Made by a program: the position numbers and the translations under genes. Shown one piece after another: positions 43,060-53,947 of a stretch of 64,000 bases of DNA; within the stretch, counting starts at the first letter, position 1; the number at the start of each line of letters is the position of its first letter. The DNA lies in assembly GCA_036346275.1 (NCBI GenBank), contig CM070711.1, positions 64,457,078 to 64,521,077 of the forward strand, given 5' to 3'. The notes under the pieces were generated by a model. It searched no databases, was not told the origin of the DNA, and saw nothing but the letters and a program-made list of their open reading frames with translations. The stretch comes from Otatea glauca (taxonomy: Eukaryota; Streptophyta; Magnoliopsida; Poales; Poaceae).

Positions 43060-46000
43060 CAAAATATGGAGAATTCTTGTCTAGTCCCATCACATTAATC
43101 GTCTACTGTCACCGACAAGTGGGCCCGGCGCCTGTTGAAGCTTGTCGCGCTGGCAAGGCTGAGTCAAAGCCTTGGGTCACTGCCAGTGGGGCCTGGACCC
43201 GCATGTCAGCCTCAGAGCGCGACGTTCTTCTCCTCTTCTTCTCCCGGCCGAGGCGAGGAGAGGGTGCCGCCGTCCTTGCCGTCCGGTCGCCGCTGTTCCT
43301 CTGGCCACGTCGCGTGAAGCCCATTCCACGACTGTGCAGGTTGTCCCTCGCCGAGCCGCGCTGGAGAAGTGGCTGCGCCATTGTTGCCGCTCGGCACAGA
43401 AGAACACGACCGAGGCCGTGCACTCGAGCTCAAATGCGATCGCATTCCCTAAGCCTTAAGTCTTCCGTTTCGCATCGCATTGTGCTTCCTCACCTCTCCT
43501 TTGCCATTCTCCTGAGCCGAGAGCCTCGCACGGGGTTTTCTTCCTCGCTTTGCCGCAAGAACCCGAAAGGGGGAACTCGACAACTCGGGTCAAATTACCC
43601 CTAATCCTTTGAATCAATTCCACCCGAAGCATCCTTAGTATCTTAGGTTTGCTGATCAACCGCCATTTCGTCTTCTTTTTGCTTGTAGCGTCGTCCCGCC
43701 GCCGCCCTTCTTCTTCCCGACCGGCGCACGGTGGCAGCTCGTTTCAGGCCTTCTCCGACTCAGCCGACTGGTGAGTCCGAATCCCCTCGCTCCACTGTAG
43801 CTAGCCCAACCCTAGCTCATCGGAATTTAGGTCGTTAGTTGAGCTTTCGCCCGCTCGGCCATGGCGCCGCCGCACCCCCACGGTGGCAGCCACCTCCCGG
43901 TGAATGGGTACCGCCCCTGGGTGCGCACGAGTGTGCTGATGCTCATGGTGCTACCCATTCAGCCGCGGCGGAGCTGGCTCGCCGGTGGCGAGCAAGAAAC
44001 CGAGGAGCTCTGGTTACTGTCGCTGACCGGTGGGTCCCATATGTCAGCGAGTCAGCGCGTTTGAACGCGTCTGTGCGCGCGCAGGAAAAGGCGTCTTCTG
44101 GCTGGGAAGAAGTATTTTGTAATTTTGTTGAATTTTCAAGAAACCGAGTAGATTGAAATGCCAATAACTTTTGAACTAGAACTCCAAATTTAGTGAAACC
44201 AATTTCTAAATTCGTGTAAAATTCTATACATTCAGAATATACAAAAATTAATTGAATATGAGTAATGTGTGATTTTAGGAAATTCAAAGAGATGCTTAGG
44301 TATAAGTAGGGCCATGTAATTAAAATATTTTTTGATAAGGTTTAAATTGAATGAGATAAGTTTTATGAAACCACTGATTATAAGCACTCCAAATGTGTAA
44401 GAATAATTTCAGATCACTTAGTTAAGTGTCATATTCAAATAGAATGAAATATTAATGTGTAAAAGGGATAAATGAGTGAAACATATATATATTGAGGTTT
44501 ACATGGATAAAACTTAAGTTGAGAAGTCATGTACCAGTATAAGCTCATTTGGGTAAAAATGCTTAGGAAAAAGTATGAGTGATGCTTTTCCAATAAAGAA
44601 GAATAGTAGTTATAATGGTAAACATAGGTGTAATATGCTAAGATTAGGTTCAAAATAATTCAAATTCAGTTTTAAAATGTTTACAAGACAATTCCCTGAT
44701 ACTAGTAAGAAATTGAATGAAAGTTAGTGAATGATCTAGTTGCAAATGAAAGTAGAAGTTGAGATATTGTAAGGGCTATTTTGTAATCATTTAGGCATTT
44801 TCATCAATAGGTAAAACAGGTTGCCTAAATGAGAAAGAATGTAAACATAGTATAGGAACACTCCATATAGTATGTTCCATTAGGTTATGAAGAAATCAAG
44901 CCATTTTGTTAAAGTTCGTATGTTAAACAAGTTAGTGGAATAGGCCTAACTGTTATAGTTTTCAGGAAAATTGAAATACTTAGCAGTTTCAACAGCTTGT
45001 AAAGTAGCTCATCCAAGTTAGAACTTTAGAGGGGATAATGTAGAAATGATCACCAACGTTTGTACTACTAGATTCCAGAAAAATATTCTACTAGTAAGCA
45101 GTGCTTCACTCAGTTTTCATAAGTGTAATAACCTTAAGTGATATTGTTTAGTCTGTTTCCTTAGCCAATTTTATAGCCTAAGTTAAGATTTCAACTAAGC
45201 CTTTTCAATAGTAGATTTCAAGCCTTATCTAAACCCTAAAGATTAAGAGAAGCCATTAGAATTGTTAACCAAAGTATGCTCTAGCTTGTTCAAGATTAAA
45301 ATCCTAATTTCATTAGATGTTGCACATAAATCTTATTAATTGAATAACCCTAAATGTCATGGTTTTGGGTGTTCACTTCTTGAAGTAATGAGAAGGCAGA
45401 GAGCTATGTTCTCCTAGTGCTGCTCTTTCATGTCACCTTCTAAAGAAGCTAATGAACTAGTTTTCCTAATCAAAACAATAGTTGCGTTTTAATTTCGAAA
45501 TTTAATTAGAAATAATTCTTTTAGAGCAACCCCTGTCTTGGTGTAATTTTGTATTTATCTTTGCTGTCTGTTTTCTTTTTGCCCATTTGGAGTTTACTGA
45601 TGTTCTTTTGTTCCTCGTTTTCTCGACGTGTAGACACCGACGTCCTCGAGGAGGAAGACGACTCTATCGCAGATCCAGATTTTGTACCGGACAGTGAGCT
45701 ACAAGGCAAGCAACCCCTTGAGCATATTGAGCTTGATAATTTACCTACATTATGTTGTTTTTGCCTATGTACGATGCATCCGGATAATTCCCTATAGAAG
45801 TGCTAATTTGGGTTGGAACTGTAGTTAATCCTGTACAGTACGGTTTACCTTAATCTGTATGGACATGTGAACCTTGTAAACCTTAGTTTGAACTAGGCAT
45901 ACTTAATGTCACCTTGGGTATAACCGCTAGTGTCAACCAATGTATGGTCCTTTTGGGAAATGGTTACTGGTAGTTTGCTATAAAATTTCCCAAATAAAAC

Positions 46001-46767
46001 TATGGTTTGACGCGGGTGATTATTGGCAATAGCCGGTTGTGCAAATGGAGATGCACGTAGTGTAGAGTGGAGTATCACCCGTGTCAGATTAAGGACCGAG
46101 CGATGGGACGGTGAATCCAAGTTTTCGTGCAACCATGAGGGCTTGTATGGGCGGGTCTTAGCCTATTAAGTTGTTTAGATGTTGCTTTGCATCTATGGAA
46201 GGCGGGAGATAGCACGGGCATTCCGGTTAGGTCTGCCTGTAGGGGTTTCTACATACCAATGCAACGGTGTACGCCTTGTCATGAACAGAAACGTGGTGTT
46301 GTGTGTGATAATTGTGGATCCACGACTTGGGTGAGTGTTTCTGTTTCCATGGCGAGGGTCAAACGTCCCGGGCTGGTGTAAAACCACGTCTAGATAATGT
46401 AACGGCTCTATATGATCTCCTTGCCGACACACCAAAGAAAGTGTGTTAACTGGCCTGGCAAAAGAGGTTGATCATTCCTTGTGGGTAAAGTTGTACACCT
46501 CTGCAGAGTGTAAATCTAATCGATTAGTCGCGCCCGCGGTCAAGGGCACTTGGTGACGTTATTCCATGCTAGAGTCTTTTGATACTTTCTGGAAAATGGG
46601 GTTGGTTTTGGAAACTGTTTTGTAACCAGTTTTTGTGTCAAATGATCGACACCGAGGACCTATGCAATCGGGTAGACTGGGTTGAAAATCTGAAATAATT
46701 GCTTAACATATCTCTACTACTTCTAATTAGCAGTTGGTGGCGGTGGTCCGTTCTCCACGATTTAAAA

Positions 46768-47104
46768 GGAAAGTAGTAGTGTATCATATCACGATTTGAT
46801 AATTGATTGGAAATTGATATCTCTATAGAAGATTACGTAAAATTTGAAAGGAAAGTAGTAGTGTATCATATCACGATTTGATAATTGATTGGAAATTGAT
46901 ATCTCTATTGAAGAAAAGGAAAGTAGTAGTGTATCATATCACGATTTGATAATTGATTGGAAATTGATATCTCTATAGAAGATTACGTAAAATTTGGACA
47001 GAAGAAAAGGAATGTAATAGTGTATCATACCACAATTTGATAATTGATTGCAAATTGATATCTCTGTAGAAGATTATGTAAAATTTGGATAGAAGAAAAG
47101 AAAA
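46768..47104. repeat. Minisatellite, four units of 68-91 bp
   Basis: Units start at 46768, 46850, 46918 and 47009 with GGAA(A/T)GTA(G/A)TAGTGTATCAT and share TTTGATAATTGATTGGAAAT. The first three are almost identical apart from a tail deletion in the second. The fourth is more diverged. Confidence 0.9.
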
Positions 47105-47367
47105 TTTTACTTTATTTGCCTTGAGCCGTGAATCTGTGATGGCGCCATCACAACGCGCAAATCAAGGAAACGTACGTACGTGCCGTGGTCTTATAAGCAT
47201 GCAACCGTAGCCATCCGCCCCACCCCGCCTCGCCTCGCGCGTGCAAAAAACAGAGCAAGCCGAGCGAGAACCATGGGCGACACCACGGCTGTCGACGTTG
47301 ACGCCGCCGCGTGCCCGTCCTCATCCTAACTAACTAAACTAACGTCACCTAATCGTGGATGTGGCAG

Positions 47368-48172
47368 GTACAAAGACGGCTTGTCGACGCGCGGCTTGGT
47401 CGACACCGATTCGGCGACCGTTGCGCTGTCCAGCGGCGGGCCAGACAAGAAGGCGAAGCTCCAGGATGTGGTGCTGGGGTGCACCACCTCGTATGACGGC
47501 CAGAGCTTCCACGCCTCGGGCGACATGCTCAGTCTCGACAACAACAACATCTCCTTCACGTCCCACATCACCGCGCGCTTCGGCGGCCGCTTCTCCTACT
47601 ACTTGGTTGATCACCTCACCCCGCGCAACGCTACCAACTACCTCACCTTCGACCCAGGCCCATACATGGCCTCCAGCTCCGCCGCCGCGTTGTCGTCGCA
47701 GACTCCGCTGCTTCTCGACGGCCGGACGAGCCCGTTCTACGCCCTGACGGTGGAGGCCATCTCCATCGCCGACGAGGCCCTCGACATCCCCAGCGAAGTG
47801 TGGAACGTCGAGAGGAAGGGCTGGCGCAATACTAGACTCCGGCACGAACCTAACGATCCTCGCCATCCCGACGTACAAGGGTGTGGTCTCGGCGCTGAGC
47901 AAGCAACTCGCTGGTCTGCCGCGGGTGAGCATGGACCCGTTCGACTACTGCTACAACTGAACGGCTGGTGCACCAGCCATCACAAAGCTAACGGTGCAGT
48001 TCGCTGGGTCGGCGCAACTGGAACCGCCGACGAAGAGCTACGTGATCGACGCTGCGCCCGGCGTGAAATGCATTGGGCTGTAGGAGGCGTGTGGCCCGGG
48101 GTGTCCATCATTAGCGACATCCTGCAGCAGAGCACCTCGGGAGTTCGACCTCGAACCGTGGCTCGAGTTTAG
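47368..48172 (+). pseudogene. Pepsin-like (A1) aspartic protease pseudogene, N-terminal half missing
   Basis: After a splice-acceptor-like GTGGCAG the frame reads YKDGLSTRGLVDTDSATVAL, LQDVVLGCTTSYDGQSFHAS, RFGGRFSYYLVDHLTPRNAT and FYALTVEAISI. This matches plant nepenthesin/PCS1-type aspartic proteases. A one-base shift near 47818 leads to AILDSGTNLTIL, the second active-site DSG (47835-47843), then DPFDYCYN and a stop at 47958. Further shifts precede VKCIGL and the end FDLEPWLEF. The first catalytic half (DTGS) is absent; upstream there is only a short GC-rich piece beginning MGDTTAVDVDAAA. It cannot be active. A TATA-like CTTATAAGC near 47190 suggests that some promoter came along. Confidence 0.85.
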
Positions 48173-48484
48173 GCAGACGTCATGCACCTGATGATTTCGA
48201 CGGTGCACGATTCGTTTAGCCATGCAAGTCGTAACGGTGGTGATGGTAATATTGCTGCTTTTTGTAAGGCTCTTGGCCAAGTGTTAATAATGCTATGGAA
48301 TGATTTCTGGAAAAGAAGAAGAGGCGTTAGTGCAATGGAAAAATGTTCGGGAATAGCTAATTTGATGGTGCGGTTAGGATGTCCACTCGTTATGATAAGT
48401 AACAACATTTCGTTCCTTTTATCACTTTTTTCCTTATTTAGCGTTATCCTATTCATCCTTCTCTGTTTTTTTAACCGTTTTTGG

Positions 48485-48630
48485 AAGTTTTTAAACTGAA
48501 AGTTTTTTAATCGAAACTTTTTATTTGAAAATTTTCAACTTAAAACTTTCTAATTTGAGAATTTTCTATTTGAAAAATTTTCAAGCTGAAACTTTCTAAT
48601 TTGAAAAATTTTCAAGCTGAGTTTGCGAAG
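48485..48630. repeat. AT-rich satellite, same family as 37310-37920, inverted
   Basis: Units GAAACTTTCTAATTTGAAAA and TTTTCAAGCTGA repeat several times. They are the reverse complement of the words at 37310-37920. Confidence 0.6.
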
Positions 48631-49370
48631 CTTTCGACTCTCTCCACGCGTGGGGCAATTCAGTCGGATTTCGTGGTTCTACGCGCGCAAGCACAACTAC
48701 CGATGGCCGTGCCCACGTGAAGGTGGCTAGGAGCGACACCAGCCAATCGATGCACAACTGCAGCTCCTCGTCCTCGGCAAGGTTCTCTTTCTAACCCCTT
48801 TACGGTTCTCCGATTTGTCTACCACTTGATTATGAAAAGAAGGTGATATATATAGTAAAACGTTATCATCAAATATGATTCTTTTTCATAATTCTCAGGT
48901 TTTTTTATGATTCTGGCTAGGAATAGCAGGATAAGCCTGACAAAGGCTGCCATGGAGCAGAGCATAGTCAGGCGTGGCGATGGAGTCGAGGAGGTGTGTA
49001 GACCAGAAGGAGTGTAGATCAAGTACAGTGGAGAAGACACGATGTGGGTCGGGCAGAGTTCAGCTGGTTACTTCAACTGAGTCGATGACTTGATATAAGC
49101 CAACTCAATGTGTTAGATAACATGATTTTTTTTATTCGTAGCAACACATGGTCATTTTCTTTTATTGCTTGACCTTTATGTTTCGTTATCAATTTTGTTT
49201 TCTGTAGCAATGCACGGGCACTGAACTAGTTGTTTCTTAATTGCTTTTATTAAAATGCGATGTTGCAATCTAGCATACTTATATATTTTTAATGCTTTTG
49301 TGCAACTGCAAAAAAACCATAGCCTGTTTATTGTTCAGCTTGCATATTTAAATATTTGCATCTGTGAACC
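48631..49370. other. Unassigned stretch within the long-LTR remnant
   Basis: No gene or element boundary is supported. Confidence 0.3.
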
Positions 49371-49993
49371 ACTATAAGACTTGCTGAGTACCAATGTACT
49401 CAATCTTGCATCTCATTGTCTCGAGGGGCGAAGATCGCGATCCGCGACGACGCCTGCTCCAAGCGTGTCTCGGGTTTCGACGATGGTCTCTTCTAGGGTG
49501 CCTAGTCAGTTGTCTGGGGGTTTAGTGGGCAACCACAAGGCTGTTTGGAGTTATTCGACTCTCTTTTGTTTCCGCTGTTAAATGTTTTAATTTGTACTAA
49601 GCTCTGTATAATTAATACTGATATATATGTCTTTCTGTTTGTTGCGACTATGGTTATGATATAAATGTTGTAAACATGTGAGTGCTAGCTACTGATTCAG
49701 GGAATGGCACAGTAATCACATGAAGGTTCCTGTTCACCAGAACGGGATCTCACAATGCACTATCCGGGAAATATGGGTGGGAACCAGATATTCGGATAGT
49801 GACCCATTCGGATATCTGGAGCCCCCCCTTTCAAATCTGCAACATGCAGCAGCGTCGCCAAGCAGTGGTCCCTTCCCATCCAAACCAGAGAAACCCAAGC
49901 GGGAAAGGGAAGAATCCAACCCAATCCAATCGCTTCCGTCTCGGCCTCGGCGTGCCACTGGCGAAGGGAGTGGCGGGGGTGGGGTTGGGGTTG

Positions 49994-51450
49994 TCGGAGT
50001 TCACGCTGTCGGACGAGGTCGCAGTAGTGCTGCCGTGGGACCCATACGAGCAGCTGGATCTGGCGCAAAGCATCACGGCGCCCATGGCCAGGTTGGTGAC
50101 CTGGCTGGAAGGGAGACGGCGTGCCTGAGGGATGTCGCCAAGGAGAAGGACTAAGAGAACGGGGAGCTACGGGAGTGCGTCGTGCTTCTCGACCACGTGC
50201 TCCAGGAAACCAACGCCAAGCTCCGTGCAGTGCTCGAGGACAAATGGACAATGTGGGTGGCGCCGTGTGCCATGGTTTCTATTGTTGATCCCGTCTCGGC
50301 TCGTTCGGTTCTCTTTCTCTTGGTTGACGAAGCTTGTTATTTGCTTTGCGGTTGCAGATCAAGCTAAACAAGGAGCGGGACTCGCTCGCGCAGCGTCCAA
50401 GAAGCTGGCGCCTCCTGCAAAAGGTGGCCTCTTTGACCTTTTTCTTCTTGCATGCTATCCTCGTAGATATTAGCCAGTTTAGTAGTGTGCAACTCTGTTT
50501 AGAAGACCCCACCTTTAGGAACTTGTTATGGAGGGAGATTGGGCCAGGGAGTACAAATGAAATCTTTGATACTAGTGACTGAAACAATGGTGACTATTGT
50601 AAAATAGCAGCTCATTGGTCGCCTCTGTCCGAAAAAAATTACAGTGTTTGCTAGCCTAAACATTTAGGTGAAGGAGGGAGAAAGGCTCAATTTGGTCTGT
50701 TTAGTAGATTAATTTTAGGAGTACCAATGAGTGAATTGTAATTTTGTAGGCTGCAAATGGGAGTGAGAATCGGAGAAAAAAGCTGGTGTTCTTCACATGT
50801 TTAATACCATCTATAACGCTAGCAAATGAAGGACATTTTGCCAATTACACTAGTTGTCAAGTACTAGTAAGAAGGTAATCAACTGGATTTATTCTCGTGA
50901 AATGAATACCATTCATCGAATCCACAACCATGTTCATTGGCACAATGGCCTGTCGCCCACTACAATGAAGCACATTAGAGGCATGCAAGAATTGGTGCAA
51001 GATCCAAACAATGTGTGCCCTTTTTTCACTTTCTATGATACAAATGTGAGACACTATTTGTTAAGTTGTTTAAGAACCAAGTCAGATGATTGTTTGGCTT
51101 GTCAATTAGTATTTTTTTTTTTTGTCTGTTTTCTTCCCTAACCTATGATTTGACAACATTCTGAAATATTTGCTCTATTCTCACCTTCTCAACTGGAGTC
51201 ATTCAAGATGCATCTGATGCAGTCGCTCCGTGATGATTGTCCATCGGTGTGTTCATCAACTTACCCACTGAATCACATTATTCAACGATCTCTCTCCATG
51301 TGTTTTATTCTTGCTAGTTTATGGTAATGTTTGACTATTTGCCCTTGATTTTCTGTTGAATCCTTCCCAAGCAGCCACAAGAAACGGTTGACATTGTGAA
51401 TGGTGCAAAAGCAACTTTGAATGATAGAGATTTGCAAGTAGCATTTCCAG
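49994..51450 (+). pseudogene. Pseudogene of the plant At4g15545-like coiled-coil family
   Basis: Four exon remnants keep the order of the family. Exon 1 (49994-50250) reads SEFTLSDEVAVVLPWDPYEQ and, in another frame, ENGELRECVVLLDHVLQETN. Exon 2 (50358-50423) reads IKLNKERDSLAQ. Exon 3 (51193-51246) reads LESFKMHLMQSLRDDCPS. Exon 4 (51375-51450) reads QETVDIV. Donors and most acceptors are kept, so it arose by DNA duplication rather than retroposition. A frameshift in exon 1, a stop at 50152-50154 and a CAA where exon 3 should have a CAG acceptor show that it is dead. The family is a plant coiled-coil protein of unknown function. Confidence 0.75.
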
Positions 51451-51884
51451 GTATGCTCATAAGAATGCAAGAAAATTTGCCATCCTCTAAATGTTTTTCA
51501 CGTAAGAATGGTTACTATTAAGACTTAGGAATGTTTTTTAGGGTCACATATAGTTAAGAGTCAAGGCATACTTTAGAAATTTAGACGATTATTTTTCCGC
51601 TGTGTAAATATTGCTCTATGTATGCGTGTATTATCCGTATAATTTTATCTGTTCTTGACCCGAATCCGTCACATATCCGTCCCGTATCCGTATCCCGAAT
51701 AACCCGGATTCGTATCCATATCTGGCTAACCTATATCCGGTTCCGAATCCGGAAAAAAAATATGAGTCAGGATACAGGAAGAGCATTATCCACACGTATT
51801 CGACTCGTTTTCACCCCTAGGAGCAACACAAACCAGCACAGTTTGGTCTGAGCCCACAGTTTCAATAGAAGGTCTACTGAATAG
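51451..51884. other. Flank with CCGGATTCGTATCC-type repeat words
   Basis: 51640-51790 is rich in ATCCG/CGGAT words as in 42095-42280. No gene is seen. Confidence 0.4.
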
Positions 51885-52132
51885 TACTCCCTCGGTTCAA
51901 ATTTATAAGGCATATATTCTCTTAGTACGTGGATCAATGATATATTGAATATGACTAAGTTATATCTAATTATTATCTCTAAGCACTATATTTAATACAT
52001 GCATGTAGAATAAAGCTGGATATCTATTGAGGGTATAGAGGTAGCATCATATTAATTTTATATTAAAATATAAAATACGCCTTATACGTAGATTAGAACA
52101 TTTAAAAAATACATCATATATCTTTGGATCGA

Positions 52133-52245
52133 GAATTTTTTTTCTTTAATATTTATTTTTATTCTTTTTTTCAAAACTATACGTCCGAAAAAAAAACGAC
52201 AAAATGCCCCGTCGCTCGTGTATGGGGCGATCGCTTCTACACACG
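52133..52245. repeat. Left terminal inverted repeat of the MULE
   Basis: Matches the reverse complement of about 60285-60397, with small indels in A/T runs. It contains an imperfect palindrome around GGGGCGATCGCTTC (about 52210-52248). Confidence 0.82.
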
Positions 52246-52259
52246 CGATCGGTCCCTCT

Positions 52260-53080
52260 GCCGTCAGCACCGAACGGCGCCGTTGGTGGGCCCCCCTGTC
52301 GCCCGAGACAGGGGCGACCGGGCGCAGGCCTTTTTTTTAGTTTTGTTTTGTAATTACTATATGTTTTTTAATATAAACCCCGTAACTTTTGCTAAGAGTG
52401 TCCAAATTAAATGAAACTTGTTTCTAAATTTAAATTTTGGAATGAAGAATTAGAGTGTAAAATAAAAATCCATGTGTTGTTTGCAGAAATTTTTTTTTAT
52501 TTGAGTTCGAATGCTAGGCTCTAACTGTGGATTGTGAAGGAATTATAATGTGTGTTGATCCATAATTCATGAAATAAATAGAATAAGTTACTACAACCTT
52601 ATGCACTTCATTTTTGCAAAAATATCTAAATATGATTGCATTTTGAATAAAAGATGGCTAGTTTAAACCCTTTATAACATTCATTGTTCGAGCAGTTAGA
52701 GTAATGTCTGAACGACCTCAAAACTTGACAACCAGTTTTGTTGCATTCTTGGGCTTGCATAGGTTACAATTATGTAAAAATATTTAGATGTCACTTTAGG
52801 TCGCACTATTTTATTGTTGTCCTAACATGCAATCGGTAAAACATGAAAATTGCCGTATCTTTATAAAACGATGGTAAAACTCGATGAAATCAAATCGATT
52901 TAACCAAAATGCTATAACCTATCTCGATGGAGAAAAATAACATCATTTGGGACAACTGGAGCAGTAGGACATATACGAGCCCTCCGGACAGTGAGCATAC
53001 TCTTGAAGGTTGGGCCGCACTATTTATTACGACTTAAAACTAAAAGGAGTACCACGAACAAGAAAACCAAAGTTATCACC
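52260..53080. other. AT-rich interior flank of the MULE
   Basis: Non-coding stretch between the left terminus and the zinc-finger gene. No gene is seen. Confidence 0.35.
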
Positions 53081-53086
53081 AGACGT

Positions 53087-53664
53087 CTATTGAGTGCTTC
53101 GAGGCCACTTCCCATTCGCCCATGCCTCGTGAGGGCTTCTCAACACGTCGCGCCCTCTCTCGTTTCCTCTCTCTCTCGGCCTCCTTCTCCTCCGCTTCCT
53201 TCCTACATGCCTCCTCGCGTGCGGCATCGCGTTGTTCTTGAAACCGCCGCGTGAACTCATCCTGCCGATTGGCTTGGTCAAGAAGCCGTTGGTCCTCGGG
53301 GTTGATCTCCGTATCAAACCACTGCTCAAATTCACACAGTGGCGGAGGTGACTGCATGAAACGTAAGTTAGCAAAGTTTCATTCACAAATGTTATGTAAC
53401 CCGTACGATTGTTACCATACGGCGATCCTTCAGGCTCTTCTCCGGCGGATCGAAGGCGTAGTTGCGGCACTTTCAATACCTCCTCTTCCAAGTTGAAATT
53501 TCCCAAGAGCGGACAAGCCTGCAAAGATCTCCGCACATACACATGGGTGCTCTGACTCCACGAGGTAGGAAGAGATCTTGGTACGCTAAATTCCGCGGGC
53601 ATGCACTTGCTTCTTCCTTTGCCTTCCCCTTACCCTTTGCACTTGCACGCCTCGGCATTTTCGA
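53087..53664 (-). pseudogene. GRF-like zinc-finger and coiled-coil gene of the MULE
   Basis: On the minus strand exon 1 starts MPRRASAKGKGKAKEEASAC and leads to RAPMCMCGDLCRLVRSWE, then KRRY, a stop where Trp is expected, and KCRNYAFDPPEKSLKDRRM. This is a Cys-rich finger of the plant type CxCG...CKV...RYW-C-NY. Exon 2 (about 53358 down) begins SPPPLCEFEQWFDTEINPED and continues as a charged coiled coil rich in Arg/Glu. A late shift changes the end from the expected KWPRSTQ to another frame. Genes of this type accompany grass transposable elements. The function is unknown, and nucleic-acid binding is a guess from the finger. Confidence 0.68.
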
Positions 53665-53734
53665 TTGATGCTCACCCCTCTATTCTTTCTCCCGCTATTC
53701 TTTGCGAGACCGCTTGTGAACGAATGTTATAAAG

Positions 53735-53835
53735 GCGATATCGCCGGGTATGGAGCGATCGCCTCATATTTGGGCGATCGCCCCATGTAAGGGCGATCGT
53801 CTCACATTAGGGCGATCGCCCCTACTATAGGCGAT
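53735..53835. repeat. Tandem GGGCGATCGCCC palindromes in the MULE
   Basis: About five units of 19-24 bases carry the palindrome GGCGATCGCC, spaced by ATTTG, CATGTAA, CACATTA and CTACTAT. The last unit is incomplete. The same palindrome occurs in both MULE ends. Confidence 0.85.
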
Positions 53836-53947
53836 AGGTGTACCGAAACGTTAGTGTGTTGTCACGTCGTGTGGCATAGGCAAGCAATGCATAAATGATT
53901 TGAACAATTTATAGTGATAACGCTTTGTCATGTTACTAACTCGGGAG

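Larger units (their letters stand above)
43060..49719 (+). mobile_element. Long-LTR (RIRE2/Dasheng-like) remnant, left border approximate
   Basis: The right end reads GGCACAGTAATCACA, the reverse of TGTGATTACTGTGCC. CTTGCTGAGTACCAATGTACTC near 49381 is the landmark seen in the element at 15469 in the opposite sense. A block with CACCTCTGCAGAGTGTAAATC (about 46497) and GACACCGACGTCCTCGAGGA...CAAGGCAAG (45634-45710) is typical of these LTRs. A CT-rich, GC-rich start region (43080-44150) suggests plus-strand transcription. No gag or pol is seen. An unrelated insert with an aspartic-protease pseudogene occupies roughly 46760-49370. Confidence 0.55.

Noticed and set aside
43077..44156. GC-rich open frames that look like a gene start
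   Set aside because: No conserved motif in any frame. The block fits the promoter/leader part of the long-LTR remnant.
53735..53835. GCGATCGC array considered as a CRISPR-like array
   Set aside because: Units are 19-24 bp palindromes with 5-7-base spacers in a plant transposon. This is not CRISPR architecture.
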